A DNA stretch of 64,000 nt from Anaerolineales bacterium (GCA_030834895.1 JAUQXA010000010.1:248001-312000), one strand, 5' to 3'. Positions 52,734 through 62,972 are shown, counted from the stretch's first letter. Numbers and translations are program-made. The notes: generated by a model from the letters alone, not told the origin.

Positions 52734-53111
52734 ATGTCTACTCAGAGAAAAGAACCCCGCAAGAAACTGATGGCTTTCACTCCCGTTTATGATTTGCGCC
52801 ATAAAACCCTGCTGGGTTTCGTAAGCGATCTGACCATGAAGGGCGCCATGGTCATTGGTGAAAAATCAGTGGAGGTCGAGAAGCATTTCATCCTCGGCAT
52901 AGAATTTCCCGAAGCTCCGCCAACGATGTCCGCCACGCGCATTGTGGTTCCAGCGCGGGTGGCGTGGTGCAGGCAGGAGGAGGGTCCGCAAAATTTCAAT
53001 ATCGGTTTTGAATTTACTGAGGTCTCGGCGGAAAATGGCGCTGTCGTCGAGGCGGTTCTGGCAAGGTACCAATTCCGTTCAGTGTTGGATAAATCCGATT
53101 TGGAGAGTTAA
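52734..53111 (+). CDS. PilZ-domain protein
   Basis: A 125-residue single PilZ domain with the c-di-GMP motifs RKEPRKK (RxxxR) and DLTMKGAMV (D/N-x-S/T-xxG). It should bind c-di-GMP and act as an adaptor. It stands before the large sensor kinase gene in the same direction. AAAGGATG precedes the ATG. Confidence 0.82.
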   Translation: MSTQRKEPRKKLMAFTPVYDLRHKTLLGFVSDLTMKGAMVIGEKSVEVEKHFILGIEFPEAPPTMSATRIVVPARVAWCRQEEGPQNFNIGFEFTEVSAENGAVVEAVLARYQFRSVLDKSDLES

Positions 53112-53253
53112 GGGCTGAATTCGTTTACAGTTTTGTCGGTTTCCCGTGTTGTGGGAGGATTTCGTGCCGTTGGGAATTGCTCTCATGCCTTTGCAATGGT
53201 TTAATTATCCATCTGTCATATAATTTATCCCATCCAATTTCTAGGATGAAACC

Positions 53254-56200
53254 ATGAGTTTTGAATACTCTCCGTATATCCTGCCTCTGATTGCCGCGAT
53301 GTTCGTTTCGGGCTGGTCCATGTTTTATATGTGGCCGCATCGCCGCATAAAGGGTATCCCAATGCTCATGCTGCTGGCGGTAGGCGCCATAATATGGGTC
53401 TCCGGTTATGCCTTGGAAATTGCCGGCGCGGACCTCGCGACAAAGGTGTTTTGGGGGAAGTTCCAATATTTTGGAATTACGATTGTTCCGGTAACCTGGG
53501 TATTTTTTACCCTCACCTATACAAATCCGTCCTATCAATCGACTCGCTGGAACGTCGTCCCCTTATGTATTATCCCAGTTATTACCCTTGTGTTGACGAT
53601 GACCACCGAAATGCACGGGTGGGTTTGGAGGGAGTACGATATTTTGAGGGAGAAGGACTTTTCCGTCCTTTCCGTGGTTCATGGATGGTGGTTCTGGGTC
53701 TACTGGGCATATGCCCAGCTTTTGGTGCTGGCTGGGACTGTGATTATGGTGCGCTCCCTCATTCGGGCGCGCGGGGCATTTCGCGGGCAGAGGGTGTTGT
53801 TCTTCCTCGCGGCGCTTGCTCCCTGGATCGGCAACCTCATCTATGTCATCGTAAAAAGTTCCTTCGACTTTACCCCCTTTGGTTTTGCGGTAAGCGTGGC
53901 TGCCCTGGTTTGGGCGATCTTCGGTTTTCGCCTGATGGATATTACCCCTCTCGCGCGCGATCTGGTGATGGATGCCATGCGCGAAGGCATGATTGTGCTC
54001 GATGCGCGTGGGAACGTGGTGGACATCAACAACGCGGCTGCGCGCATGATCGGGGTCCCCGTTGCGAATGCAATTGGTAAAACGGCGGAGGATGTTTTTC
54101 AACCCTGGGCCCGCTTGGTGGAGCAGTTCCGCGACGTGTTGGAGGCGAAGGATGAAATCTCTGTGGGGGAGGGAGAGGCAAGGCGACGCTACGAAGTGAG
54201 GCTTTCCCCCTTGCAGGATCAGCAGGGACAGCTTGTGGGGCGAGTCATCATGTTGCGCGCGATGGACGAAGCGGAAGTGCCGCAGCCGCGTTTTGCGCGC
54301 AGTGCCGCTGCTCAAAGCGATACCCGTCCCTATTACCAGGTGGGGATGGAAGATGCTGAGCATTCCCTGCCGAAAAAACCTCCCCTTTTCCTCCGCGCGT
54401 TGGCTGACTTCTATTATCCTCCCATAAAAAATGATCTGGTGGTGCCGGGTAATTTCAATCCCGTCTGGTATCGAACTCGTGAGCGCATGTTCACCCTTGT
54501 CGCAAGGTTGACTGCAAGCTTCGTGGCGATGGGTGTTTTGTTTTTTGTCTTCAGCGAGTTTCGTTCTGTTATTGGAAGCATTGTTCTCGCGGTGATTGTG
54601 GCATTGTTCTTGTTTGTGGGCGGGTCCCGAAATGCCAATTATTACTCTCGTGTAGTTATTTTCTTATCCCTGGTATATGTTTTGGGGGTTGCGGCAGTCT
54701 TGAATTTTGGTTTCACCGCGCCGGGCCTTGTCTTTTTTATGGTCTATGTTATTGCCTCAGCGGCATTGACATCGCCGCGTGGAGCCTTCTATGCGCTGGT
54801 GACCGGGACTCTGACGGTCGGTATATTCGCCGTTCTATTAGGTTCCGGGACGTTTACTCCCTTGAGGACGGCGGTCATCGGTGGAGTTTTTCCATTTTCC
54901 ATACTGTCTGGCTTGGGCACGATTTTCCTGTTCGTCTCCAGCGCCTTTACACTCCTTACGTCGGTTGTTCTCCTTCTTGATAATTTGGACCGTGCCTGGC
55001 AAAAGGAAACCCAGACGCTCAATCTGTTGCAACAAGAACGCGACCTGCTCGAACAGCGCGTGGGAGAACGTACTCTCGCGCTTTCACAGGCGCGTGATGA
55101 GGCGGAAAAAATCAGCAACGACTTGCGCAAGTATTTCCGCGCCATCGAGCAAAGCGGGAGTACCATTGTCATTACGGATGCTGATGGCAATATCGAATAT
55201 GCCAATCCCAGGTTCGTACGATCGACAGGCTACACGCTTGCGGAAGCCGCGGGGAAAACCCCCCGAATTTTAAAGTCCGGCAGGCAGCCTCAAGGATTTT
55301 ACCGCCAGATGTGGAAAACCATCAGCGGTGGTCAGGTATGGGAAGGGGAGTTTCTGAACAAGCGCAAGGATGGATCATTGTACTGGGAGTTTGCGACGAT
55401 TGCGCCGGTTATTGACCATGACGGCAAAATCACCAATTACGTAGCCATCAAGGAGGATGTTACTGAACGCAAACAGGCCGAGGAACAATTGCTAAGGCTT
55501 TCACAGGCGGTGGAGCAAAGCGGCAATACGGTGCTTATGATGGACGAAAACGGCTTGATTGAATATGTCAACCCGAAGTTCACAGAGGTGACCGGATATT
55601 CCTCGGCGGAAGCCCTGGGCAAGTCCCCGATTGCCTTGATGAACGGGTTTGGCGCCACGCCTGACTTCCACCAGGATGACTGGTGGTTGACCGTGAACTC
55701 CGGGCGGATCTGGCATGGAGAGTTTCACAATCACCGCAAAGACGGCACCATGTTTTGGGAGTCCGCAACCATTGCCCCGGTTCTGAACCGGAATGGCGAG
55801 ATCATCAACTTTGTGGAGATCAAGCAGGACATTACCGAGCAAAAGATTTTGCAGGAGCAGTTGCAAAAGCAGAACGATTATCTCTCCATTTTGCATCAGG
55901 TTACATTGGACCTGCTCAACCGCCGCGACCTTAACGATCTCTTGCAGGTTATTGTTGACCGCTCCGCTGTTTTGATGGATGCGCCTTACAGTAAATTGTG
56001 GCTTGAAAAGGATGGCGATTTGGTTCTGGAGGCATCTACTGGCTATGACACTGCCGAGAAGGGCGAGCACTCTCCACATGACCCATTGAGACTTTCATGG
56101 CAGGCGTTCGATTCCCGGCAGCCGGTTGTACTCGAAGACTACAATTCATGGGAATATAAACGCGGGGAGTATACGGCTCTCTCGTTGCGCGCCGTTGCGG

Positions 56201-58056
56201 AAATTCCCATCATGGCTGGAGAGCGCAGCCTGGGCGTGCTTGCCCTGGCGCGAACCCAGTCAGGTTATACGTTTACTCCTGAGCAGGTTGAAACCGGGAT
56301 TTTGTTTGCCCGTCTGGTCGCGCTTGTGTTGGATAATGCCAGCCTCTACGAATCAGCAATGACGGAAATTGCCGAGCGCAGCCGTGTGGAGGAGATTCTA
56401 TTAAACCAGAATCAATACCTTAATGCTTTGCAAAAGACCACATTCGAAATGCTGCAAAGCAGGGATGTTGCATCCCTGTTAAATACCATCACCGTTGAGG
56501 CTGCCGGACTTGTGGGCGCTCAATATGGGGATATATACCTCTCGGAAGGAGATGACCTCGTAGTGCGGGCCACGAACATGGAACAGGTTTCCAAGGTTGG
56601 GTCGCGTGAGAAAAAACCAGCTACGGGGTTGCTGGGCGAAGTGTGGCGCACCTTGCAATCGGTGGTGGTGGAAAATTATGCCGAGTGGGAGGGACACAAC
56701 CCTTCCTATTCGGTCTGGAATCTGCGGGCTGTGGCGGGCGTCCCGATCATCGGGCGTGACGGTCCGCTGGGTGTGTTGGAAGTTGCCCGTATGAAGGATA
56801 ATCCGCTTCAGTTCACTTCATCGGAGATCGAGGTCTTCACCCAGTTTGCGAGACTGGCTTCGCTCGTATTGGACAATGCCAGTCTGTACGCTTCGGCCAC
56901 GAGAGAAATTGCCGAACGCAAATATACCGAGACCCTTTTGTTGGAAAGCGAAGCGCGTTTCCGCCAGATCGTGGAAAATGCGAGTGACATCATCTACCGT
57001 ACCGACGCAAATGGAAATTTCACCTACGCCAACCCGGCTGCCATGAAGGTGATGGGATATGCCAGCGAGCGGGAAATATTCGGTCGACATTATCTTGAGC
57101 AGGTGATGCCTGAATACCGCCACAGATTAAAACGATTTTATGATCATCAGTATCTGAGCAGGACCCAAAATACATATTATGAGTTTCCCGTGATTACCGC
57201 GGATGGGAACGTCGCGTGGGTCGGTCAAAGCGTACAGCTCATCATGGATGGCAAACAAGTTATCGGCTTCCAGGCGTTGGGACGTGACATCACCCAGCTC
57301 AAACAGGCTCAGGAAGCTCTTGCCCTCTCCCGCGATCAGGCATTGGAGGCCAGCCGTTTCAAGGGTCAACTGCTTTCAAGAGTCAGCCACGAACTCCGCA
57401 CTCCGTTGGGTGGGATACTCGGCTACTCCGAACTGCTTCAATTCAAGGCTTTTGGCACACTTAATGAAAATCAACAGAATGCGGTCAAGAATATTATCGA
57501 AAGCACGAATTACCTTACTGAAGTTGTCAATGACCTGCTTGACGAAGCGCAAATCGAATCGAAATCCCTCAGCTTGTATAATGAGTACTTTGACCCCGCT
57601 GATCTGTTGGAAAAGACAAAGGTTACGATGTCTGTGCTGACGGAGAAAAAAGGGCTGGAATTTGTCACCGAGATGGATCCCGACCTCCCTGGCGAACTTT
57701 ATGGCGATGTTAACCGCCTGCGGCAAATCCTTGTTAACCTGGTGGGGAACTCCATCAAGTTCACAAAACAAGGGCGGATCATTGTCAGGTTCAAACGTCC
57801 CACCCCGGCGCAATGGTCAATTGAAGTACAGGATACAGGCGTCGGCATCCCGGTCGAGGATCAACGGAACATATTCGAACCCTTCCGCCAGGTGAACAAC
57901 TCGATTACCCGTGGAAATCGGGGTTCGGGTTTGGGACTCGCCATTACGAAACAGCTTGTTGAATTGATGGGTGGACAGGTCAGCCTTGAAAGCCAGGTCG
58001 GGGAAGGCAGCTTGTTTACTGTCACCCTGCCCATTGCAAATGCCCCTGGAGAATAA
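53254..58056 (+). CDS. Multi-PAS/GAF membrane sensor histidine kinase
   Basis: A 1600-residue kinase: N-terminal 7-helix sensor (about 1-225), PAS (about 235-340), a second membrane block (about 410-580), coiled coil, PAS (about 625-745), PAS (about 750-870), GAF (about 875-1040), GAF (about 1055-1220), PAS (about 1230-1360), HisKA with SRVSHELRTPLGG (His near 1378), HATPase with NSIKF, DTGVGIP and GSGLGLAITKQL. Two separate membrane sensors in one chain are unusual. A TATAAT box lies about 33 nt upstream. Receivers follow at 3 nt. Confidence 0.9.
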   Translation: MSFEYSPYILPLIAAMFVSGWSMFYMWPHRRIKGIPMLMLLAVGAIIWVSGYALEIAGADLATKVFWGKFQYFGITIVPVTWVFFTLTYTNPSYQSTRWNVVPLCIIPVITLVLTMTTEMHGWVWREYDILREKDFSVLSVVHGWWFWVYWAYAQLLVLAGTVIMVRSLIRARGAFRGQRVLFFLAALAPWIGNLIYVIVKSSFDFTPFGFAVSVAALVWAIFGFRLMDITPLARDLVMDAMREGMIVLDARGNVVDINNAAARMIGVPVANAIGKTAEDVFQPWARLVEQFRDVLEAKDEISVGEGEARRRYEVRLSPLQDQQGQLVGRVIMLRAMDEAEVPQPRFARSAAAQSDTRPYYQVGMEDAEHSLPKKPPLFLRALADFYYPPIKNDLVVPGNFNPVWYRTRERMFTLVARLTASFVAMGVLFFVFSEFRSVIGSIVLAVIVALFLFVGGSRNANYYSRVVIFLSLVYVLGVAAVLNFGFTAPGLVFFMVYVIASAALTSPRGAFYALVTGTLTVGIFAVLLGSGTFTPLRTAVIGGVFPFSILSGLGTIFLFVSSAFTLLTSVVLLLDNLDRAWQKETQTLNLLQQERDLLEQRVGERTLALSQARDEAEKISNDLRKYFRAIEQSGSTIVITDADGNIEYANPRFVRSTGYTLAEAAGKTPRILKSGRQPQGFYRQMWKTISGGQVWEGEFLNKRKDGSLYWEFATIAPVIDHDGKITNYVAIKEDVTERKQAEEQLLRLSQAVEQSGNTVLMMDENGLIEYVNPKFTEVTGYSSAEALGKSPIALMNGFGATPDFHQDDWWLTVNSGRIWHGEFHNHRKDGTMFWESATIAPVLNRNGEIINFVEIKQDITEQKILQEQLQKQNDYLSILHQVTLDLLNRRDLNDLLQVIVDRSAVLMDAPYSKLWLEKDGDLVLEASTGYDTAEKGEHSPHDPLRLSWQAFDSRQPVVLEDYNSWEYKRGEYTALSLRAVAEIPIMAGERSLGVLALARTQSGYTFTPEQVETGILFARLVALVLDNASLYESAMTEIAERSRVEEILLNQNQYLNALQKTTFEMLQSRDVASLLNTITVEAAGLVGAQYGDIYLSEGDDLVVRATNMEQVSKVGSREKKPATGLLGEVWRTLQSVVVENYAEWEGHNPSYSVWNLRAVAGVPIIGRDGPLGVLEVARMKDNPLQFTSSEIEVFTQFARLASLVLDNASLYASATREIAERKYTETLLLESEARFRQIVENASDIIYRTDANGNFTYANPAAMKVMGYASEREIFGRHYLEQVMPEYRHRLKRFYDHQYLSRTQNTYYEFPVITADGNVAWVGQSVQLIMDGKQVIGFQALGRDITQLKQAQEALALSRDQALEASRFKGQLLSRVSHELRTPLGGILGYSELLQFKAFGTLNENQQNAVKNIIESTNYLTEVVNDLLDEAQIESKSLSLYNEYFDPADLLEKTKVTMSVLTEKKGLEFVTEMDPDLPGELYGDVNRLRQILVNLVGNSIKFTKQGRIIVRFKRPTPAQWSIEVQDTGVGIPVEDQRNIFEPFRQVNNSITRGNRGSGLGLAITKQLVELMGGQVSLESQVGEGSLFTVTLPIANAPGE

Positions 58057-58058
58057 TC

Positions 58059-58427
58059 ATGACACAACCCTATGCCCTTGTTCTTGAAGACGACCCAAAA
58101 CTTGGCGTGATCTTTCAAACCGCCCTTCAACAGGCGGGATACGATACCGACCTGGATGAGAACGGGAACCGCTATCGCGCCCTTCTCAATGCCCGTCAGC
58201 CTGATCTGGTTATCCTTGACCTTCATCTCCCCTTCGCCTTTGGTGGCGATATCCTGAATGAGATTCGCGCCAAATACCCGAACACGATCGTTGCTGTTGT
58301 CACCGCCGACCTCATCAAAGCAAAGACGCTCACCGGAAAGGCGGACCATATTCTAATCAAGCCTGTCAGTGTTGCCAGTTTACTCAGGCTTGCCGATTCG
58401 ATAAGAGGACAGACGACACATGAGTAA
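58059..58427 (+). CDS. Stand-alone response regulator receiver 1
   Basis: A 122-residue CheY-like receiver: acidic pocket LEDD, phospho-Asp in LVILDLHLP, Thr in VVTAD and Lys in ILIKPV. There is no output domain. It is probably phosphorylated by the adjacent kinase and signals by protein contact. Overlaps receiver 2 by 8 nt. Confidence 0.9.
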   Translation: MTQPYALVLEDDPKLGVIFQTALQQAGYDTDLDENGNRYRALLNARQPDLVILDLHLPFAFGGDILNEIRAKYPNTIVAVVTADLIKAKTLTGKADHILIKPVSVASLLRLADSIRGQTTHE

Positions 58428-58773
58428 ACCCCTTGCCCTCGTCGTTGAAGACGATCCGCATCTCAGCCAGATTTTTTCGATCGCATTGAGCGATTTTTTT
58501 GTGGTTGAGGCCATTACTGACGGCACGAAGGCCCTGGCGTGGCTTGGAGAGATCGTTCCGCACCTTGTGGTTTTGGACCTTAACTTGCCGGGCGTATCCG
58601 GGGCGCAAATCCTTCAGTCGATTCGCGCTGACTCACGTCTTAAATCGACCCGTGTCATTTTGGCCACGGCAGACCCCCGCCAGGCATACGACCTTCAGGA
58701 TAAAGCAGATGTTGTCCTGTTGAAACCCATCAGCATTGTACAATTACGTGACCTTTCAGAGCGGCTAAAATAA
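58420..58773 (+). CDS. Stand-alone response regulator receiver 2
   Basis: A 117-residue receiver: VEDD, VVLDLNLPG (phospho-Asp), ATAD and VLLKPIS. It is similar in layout to receiver 1 but clearly diverged. The pair may form a phosphorelay or branch from one kinase. Start overlaps the previous stop. Confidence 0.9.
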   Translation: MSKPLALVVEDDPHLSQIFSIALSDFFVVEAITDGTKALAWLGEIVPHLVVLDLNLPGVSGAQILQSIRADSRLKSTRVILATADPRQAYDLQDKADVVLLKPISIVQLRDLSERLK

Positions 58774-58778
58774 GACGT

Positions 58779-59663
58779 ATGACTTTCCTTTCCTCCCTTT
58801 CCCAACCCCGAAAATTGATTCTTGATGGAGCCACCGGCACCGAGCTCAATCGCCGCGGTGTGGATACGGGTTTGCCGCTTTGGTCCGCCAACGCCTTGTT
58901 GACCGACCGTGACTCGAAAATCCTCCAGCAAATCCACGAGGATTACCTTCGCGCAGGCGCGGACATCATTACCACAAACACTTTCCGCACACACCGCCGC
59001 GCCCTTGCCCCCAGCGGCAATGCTGACCGCGCCCTCGAACTCACCAGCCGCGCGGTGACCATTGCCCGTGGCGCAATCATAAACGTCAACGTGGACTCGC
59101 CGAAATTCATCGCAGGTTCGATTTCCACGCTCGAAGACTGCTACCGTCCCGACCTTGTCCCATCCGACGAGGAACTTCGTGCCGAACACGCCGAACGGAT
59201 CGGCCACCTCGTCCAATGCGGCGTGGACTTGATCCTCATTGAGACCATCAACACGATTCGGGAAGCCGCCGTCATGGCGAAACTCGCCGTTGAGACAGGC
59301 TTGCCCGTCGTTGTCAGTTTCGTCTGCGATCGCGAGGGAAAAATCCTTTCGGGCGAGACGCTCACCGACGCGGCGAATCGACTGCTTCCGTTGGACATCT
59401 CCGTCATCGGCGTCAACTGCGGACCGACCACCGACCTCGTTGAGCCGCTTGCCGAGTTGAGGCAAGCCTGCGGGGCGGACTTCCCTCTGATTGCCTACGG
59501 CAACATCGGTTATGCGGATGATAAGGTTGGCTGGGTCAATACCGACGCGGAGAATCCGCAAACCTATTGCCAACATGTGTCCCAGTGGCAGGTGAAGATT
59601 GTCGGCGGATGCTGCGGCACGACTCCCGAACACATTCGTCAATTGAAACTGATGTTGAAGTAA
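58779..59663 (+). CDS. Homocysteine S-methyltransferase-family protein
   Basis: A 294-residue TIM barrel (LILDGATGTELNRRGVD; ADIITTNTFRTHR). Zinc ligands are in GVNCG and GGCCGTTPEHI. It transfers a methyl group to homocysteine or a related thiol. It lacks the cobalamin and folate modules of MetH, so it may work with the MtgA-like enzyme and a corrinoid protein elsewhere. Its stop is 1 nt from the convergent hydrolase stop, over a TTGAAGT/ACTTCAA dyad. Confidence 0.88.
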   Translation: MTFLSSLSQPRKLILDGATGTELNRRGVDTGLPLWSANALLTDRDSKILQQIHEDYLRAGADIITTNTFRTHRRALAPSGNADRALELTSRAVTIARGAIINVNVDSPKFIAGSISTLEDCYRPDLVPSDEELRAEHAERIGHLVQCGVDLILIETINTIREAAVMAKLAVETGLPVVVSFVCDREGKILSGETLTDAANRLLPLDISVIGVNCGPTTDLVEPLAELRQACGADFPLIAYGNIGYADDKVGWVNTDAENPQTYCQHVSQWQVKIVGGCCGTTPEHIRQLKLMLK

Positions 59664-59664
59664 A

Positions 59665-60741
59665 TCACTTCAAGTACGTGTCAAAGAAGTTGATTGTCCT
59701 CTGCATGGCGGTTGAAAAGTTGCCCGAAATATTGTGATTGTCGCCATCGTAGGTGTATAAATTGGCGGTTTGACCCGCCTCCCGCGCCAATTCCGCAAGG
59801 CGGATGGAAAACTCCACGGGGACATCTTCGTCTTCGATTCCATGATGCAATTCCAGCGGACCAGAGAGGTCAGCGAGATAGGATGTGGCCGAGACCGAAT
59901 CCCAGAAAACAGGATTATCTTCGGGGGTGCCAAATTCCTCGATCCACCTCGTGCGCCAACCGACCCCGCGCGAACTGGGTGAAGGAGTGAATGAACCAGT
60001 CCGCCGCCAGTTGTAGAGCATGTCGGGATACGAAGCGACGACACCGGCCCAGATCACCCCAACTTTTACGTCACTTGAAATGACCATTGCACGCAGGGTT
60101 AGATATCCGCCCATCGAATGTCCCCACATGCCAATTTTTTCAGGGTTAACTTCGGGTAATTGTTTGAGCGAGGCGATTGCGTTCAATACATCGATCTGAT
60201 AACCAGGACTGCCGTATGCGCCCGTTGCTTCGCCTTCCGATGCGTCGTGTCCGCGATAATCGATGCGGAAGACGACATAGCCAGCCTTTGCCAATTCATC
60301 CACATAAGCAATATATCGTTCGGTGGTGCGGTAGACATCGGGCGGAATGTATCCGTGGTTGAAGACAATGGCGGGAAACCCACCTTCGGGCATCTCGCTT
60401 TCGGGGACGGTAAGCAGGGCGTAAATTTTCAATCCCTCTGAAAGGTAATAGGCATAGTAACGTCGGTAATTTAACCCCTTGCTCAATTCCTTGACGATGG
60501 TGATTTCACTGCCAGGGTAATCTCCCGCCCGCAGCGCGACGATGCTCATCGGGTGCGGGACAGGCGTCGCGGTTGGAATCGGGGTGAAGGTGGCAGTCGG
60601 TGTGAAGGCGGGCGTGGATGTCGCGGTTGCGGTTTGTGTCGAAGAAGGGATGGGAGGATTTGCGGGAGGCGCGGCTGGCGTGGCGCAGGCGGAAAGGAAA
60701 AAAGCGATGTTTACAAGTACCAATAAAGTCTTTTTCATCAC
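59665..60741 (-). CDS. Lipoprotein alpha/beta hydrolase (S9/dienelactone-hydrolase-like)
   Basis: A 358-residue secreted lipoprotein (VNIAFFLSACATP, Cys near residue 19) with a Thr/Pro-rich linker to residue 65. The hydrolase has FNHGYIP oxyanion region, nucleophile GHSMGG, Asp/Glu in EDEDVPVEF and His in GDNHNIS. Residues about 249-261 (FTPSPSSRGVGWR) resemble translated hairpin repeats and lie in the cap region. Esterase or peptidase, substrate unknown. Confidence 0.85.
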   Translation of the reverse strand: MMKKTLLVLVNIAFFLSACATPAAPPANPPIPSSTQTATATSTPAFTPTATFTPIPTATPVPHPMSIVALRAGDYPGSEITIVKELSKGLNYRRYYAYYLSEGLKIYALLTVPESEMPEGGFPAIVFNHGYIPPDVYRTTERYIAYVDELAKAGYVVFRIDYRGHDASEGEATGAYGSPGYQIDVLNAIASLKQLPEVNPEKIGMWGHSMGGYLTLRAMVISSDVKVGVIWAGVVASYPDMLYNWRRTGSFTPSPSSRGVGWRTRWIEEFGTPEDNPVFWDSVSATSYLADLSGPLELHHGIEDEDVPVEFSIRLAELAREAGQTANLYTYDGDNHNISGNFSTAMQRTINFFDTYLK

Positions 60742-60826
60742 AGAACTCCTTACCCATTAAGAAAACAACAGGAGACAGTTTATTACCGCCTCCTGTTTAC
60801 CTTACTTGTGTACTTGTCTACCTTGA

Positions 60827-61699
60827 CTACGCTTTCGCCGCTGCCTCTGCTTCGCGCAATTTCTCTGTCGCACGGAAATATTTCAGGTAGCGCATCGAAT
60901 TTGCGTCCTTACCGAGGAGTAGGTCAGTTCCGCGGATTGTGCTTCCCAGCTTGATGGGGTCGGTGATGGAGCAGGTCGCGCCCATCTGCATCGCCAGTGA
61001 GAGGAATGCGCTGTTGACCGAATGACGGTCGGGCAGACCAAACGAAACGTTGCTCGCGCCAAGGTTGATGTTGACGCCGAAATTCTTCACCAGCATTTCG
61101 ATGGTCTGCAAAGTGACCAGCGCCGCGCCGCTGTCGTGACCGACAGTCATCACCAGCGGGTCGATGACGATGTCTTCCATCGGAATGCCGATCTTGGCGC
61201 AGCGCTCGAAGATTTTCTCTGCCACCGCCACACGTTCCTCAGCCGTCTTCGGAATGCCTTCCTCGCCGATGGTCAAGCCGATGACCGCCGCGCCTCTTGC
61301 CTTGACGATGGGCAGGACAGCGCTCAACTGCTTTTCCTCACCGTTGACCGAGTTCACCAGCGGCTTACCAGGCGCGGCGTTGAGTCCCGCTTCGAGAATC
61401 TTCGGGTCGTTCGAGTCGATGCACAGCGGCACATCCGTTACCGATTTGACGGCTTCGACGACCATGGGAATCATCGAGACTTCATCCACCTGCGGGTGAC
61501 CGACGTTCACATCCAACACATCCGCGCCCCAGGCGACCTGTCTCTGAGCCAGTTGCTTGACATATTCCATGTTCTTGTCAACCAGAGCCTGTCCCAGTTT
61601 CTTCAAACCCGTGGGGTTGATTTTTTCACCGATGATAACAAACGGTTTGTCGATCCCGATGACAACTTCCTTCTTATCAGATTTTAGAATTGTATGCAT
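60827..61699 (-). CDS. Methyltetrahydrofolate:corrinoid methyltransferase (MtgA/AcsE-like)
   Basis: A 290-residue pterin-binding TIM barrel: VIIGEKINPTGLKKLG, WGADVLDVNVGHPQVDE, LCIDSNDP, VNSVNGEEKQ, DPLVMTVGHDSG, NLGASNVSFGLPDR. It moves methyl groups between corrinoid protein and tetrahydrofolate. Start is ATG 61699 with GGAGG 6 nt upstream. An MttB-type gene lies 1.3 kb away, as in quaternary-amine demethylation sets. The corrinoid protein is not visible here. Confidence 0.9.
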   Translation of the reverse strand: MHTILKSDKKEVVIGIDKPFVIIGEKINPTGLKKLGQALVDKNMEYVKQLAQRQVAWGADVLDVNVGHPQVDEVSMIPMVVEAVKSVTDVPLCIDSNDPKILEAGLNAAPGKPLVNSVNGEEKQLSAVLPIVKARGAAVIGLTIGEEGIPKTAEERVAVAEKIFERCAKIGIPMEDIVIDPLVMTVGHDSGAALVTLQTIEMLVKNFGVNINLGASNVSFGLPDRHSVNSAFLSLAMQMGATCSITDPIKLGSTIRGTDLLLGKDANSMRYLKYFRATEKLREAEAAAKA

Positions 61700-61720
61700 T
61701 GTGCCCTCCGAAAAATTTTG

Positions 61721-61755
61721 AAACCTGACAGGTTTCATCAAAACCTGTCAGGTTT
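61721..61755. repeat. 35-bp perfect inverted repeat between M20D and methyltransferase genes
   Basis: AAACCTGACAGGTTT (61721-61735) and AAACCTGTCAGGTTT (61741-61755) are exact complements; each arm is itself nearly palindromic. Confidence 0.85.
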
Positions 61756-61759
61756 GGGT

Positions 61760-62917
61760 TTACTTCTTCAACAACTTCAACGCCGACTCCGCCAGCATAG
61801 CCGTGCCAATGGCCAGGGCGCGTTCATCTAGGTCGAATTGAGGGTGATGCAAAAGATAATCTTCGTGACCTTGCTTCTGCACGCCCAGGGTGAACATTGC
61901 TCCAGGAGCCTTTTCCATGAACGAGCCAAAATCTTCTGCGCCGAGCGTCCTTATAGATGGCGTCAAATTTTCCCTGCCAAGCATCTCCTCACCGACCTTC
62001 TCGATTTCAGCCGAGACCATCTCGTCGTTGATCATGGGCAGGGAGCCGATCTCGAACTTGAGTTGATAATTGCCGCCCAATGCCTTGGTGACTTCGAATG
62101 CGCGCATGATCTCTGTGTGGATCTTTTTCTGGACTGCCGCATCAGTATACCGCAAGGTCCCCGTGACTTTCAAATTTTGCGGAATGACGTTTTCGGTAAA
62201 CCCGCCGTTAATCGACCCAATGCTGACCACTGCGGGCGCGAACGGGTCCAACCTGCGGGAGGGGATTGCATTCAACGCGAAGACGACATGAGCCAGCAAA
62301 TAGAAAGGGTCAATGGTTGTATGTGGATGCGCGCCGTGACCGCCCTTGCCTTCGATGACTGCGAACCAAGAATCGACTCCGCCCGAGGCTGGTCCTGCTT
62401 CGATGCTGATCGTCCCGACTGGTTCAGTTGGGTCGATGTGCTGGGCGATGACATAATCCACGCCGTCCATCGCGCCATCTTCGACCATGCGCATTGCTCC
62501 GCTCTTGCCTTCCTCATCTGCCGCCTCTTCGCTGGGCTGGAACAAAAAGCGGATTCGCCCCTCGAACTTTTCTTTTGCCAGAATTTGTGCCGCGCCCAAC
62601 GCCATCGCCGTATGCGAGTCGTGACCGCAGGCGTGCATTCTGCCATCAACTCTGGACTTGAATTCCACATCGTTCAATTCCTGGAGCGGAAGCGCATCCA
62701 TGTCCGCGCGGATCGCGACCATCTTGCCGCCTTCGCCGATATCTGCCACGACGCCTGTCTTGCCGACCCCAGTCCTGACTCGGTATCCCATCTTTTCCAA
62801 CTCTTTGGCGACAATCCCTGCCGTGCGCTGGACATCAAACCCGATTTCGGGGTGCATGTGAAAATCACGCCGCCACTCGATGATCTCTTCCGAAATTGCA
62901 TGTGCTTGTTTGAGCAT
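61760..62917 (-). CDS. M20D-family amidohydrolase (hippurate/N-acyl amino acid hydrolase-like)
   Basis: A 385-residue metallohydrolase: HMHPEIGFDVQRT, DMDALPLQEL, HACGHDSHTAMALGAA, EEAADEEGKSGA, HPHTTIDP, LGAEDFGSFMEKAPGAMF. It cleaves N-acyl amino acids or peptides. Sited between the MtgA-like and MttB-like genes, it might release an N-methylated amine from a conjugate; this is inference. Confidence 0.9.
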   Translation of the reverse strand: MLKQAHAISEEIIEWRRDFHMHPEIGFDVQRTAGIVAKELEKMGYRVRTGVGKTGVVADIGEGGKMVAIRADMDALPLQELNDVEFKSRVDGRMHACGHDSHTAMALGAAQILAKEKFEGRIRFLFQPSEEAADEEGKSGAMRMVEDGAMDGVDYVIAQHIDPTEPVGTISIEAGPASGGVDSWFAVIEGKGGHGAHPHTTIDPFYLLAHVVFALNAIPSRRLDPFAPAVVSIGSINGGFTENVIPQNLKVTGTLRYTDAAVQKKIHTEIMRAFEVTKALGGNYQLKFEIGSLPMINDEMVSAEIEKVGEEMLGRENLTPSIRTLGAEDFGSFMEKAPGAMFTLGVQKQGHEDYLLHHPQFDLDERALAIGTAMLAESALKLLKK

Positions 62918-62972
62918 GGTTCTCCTTTGTACGAATAAAATGTAAACTGGTAAACATGGAAACAGGTAACTT

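Noticed and set aside
61838..62938. Plus-strand open frame of 366 codons
   Set aside because: Antisense of the M20D gene; low-quality composition (many Cys, His and Arg) and no family pattern.
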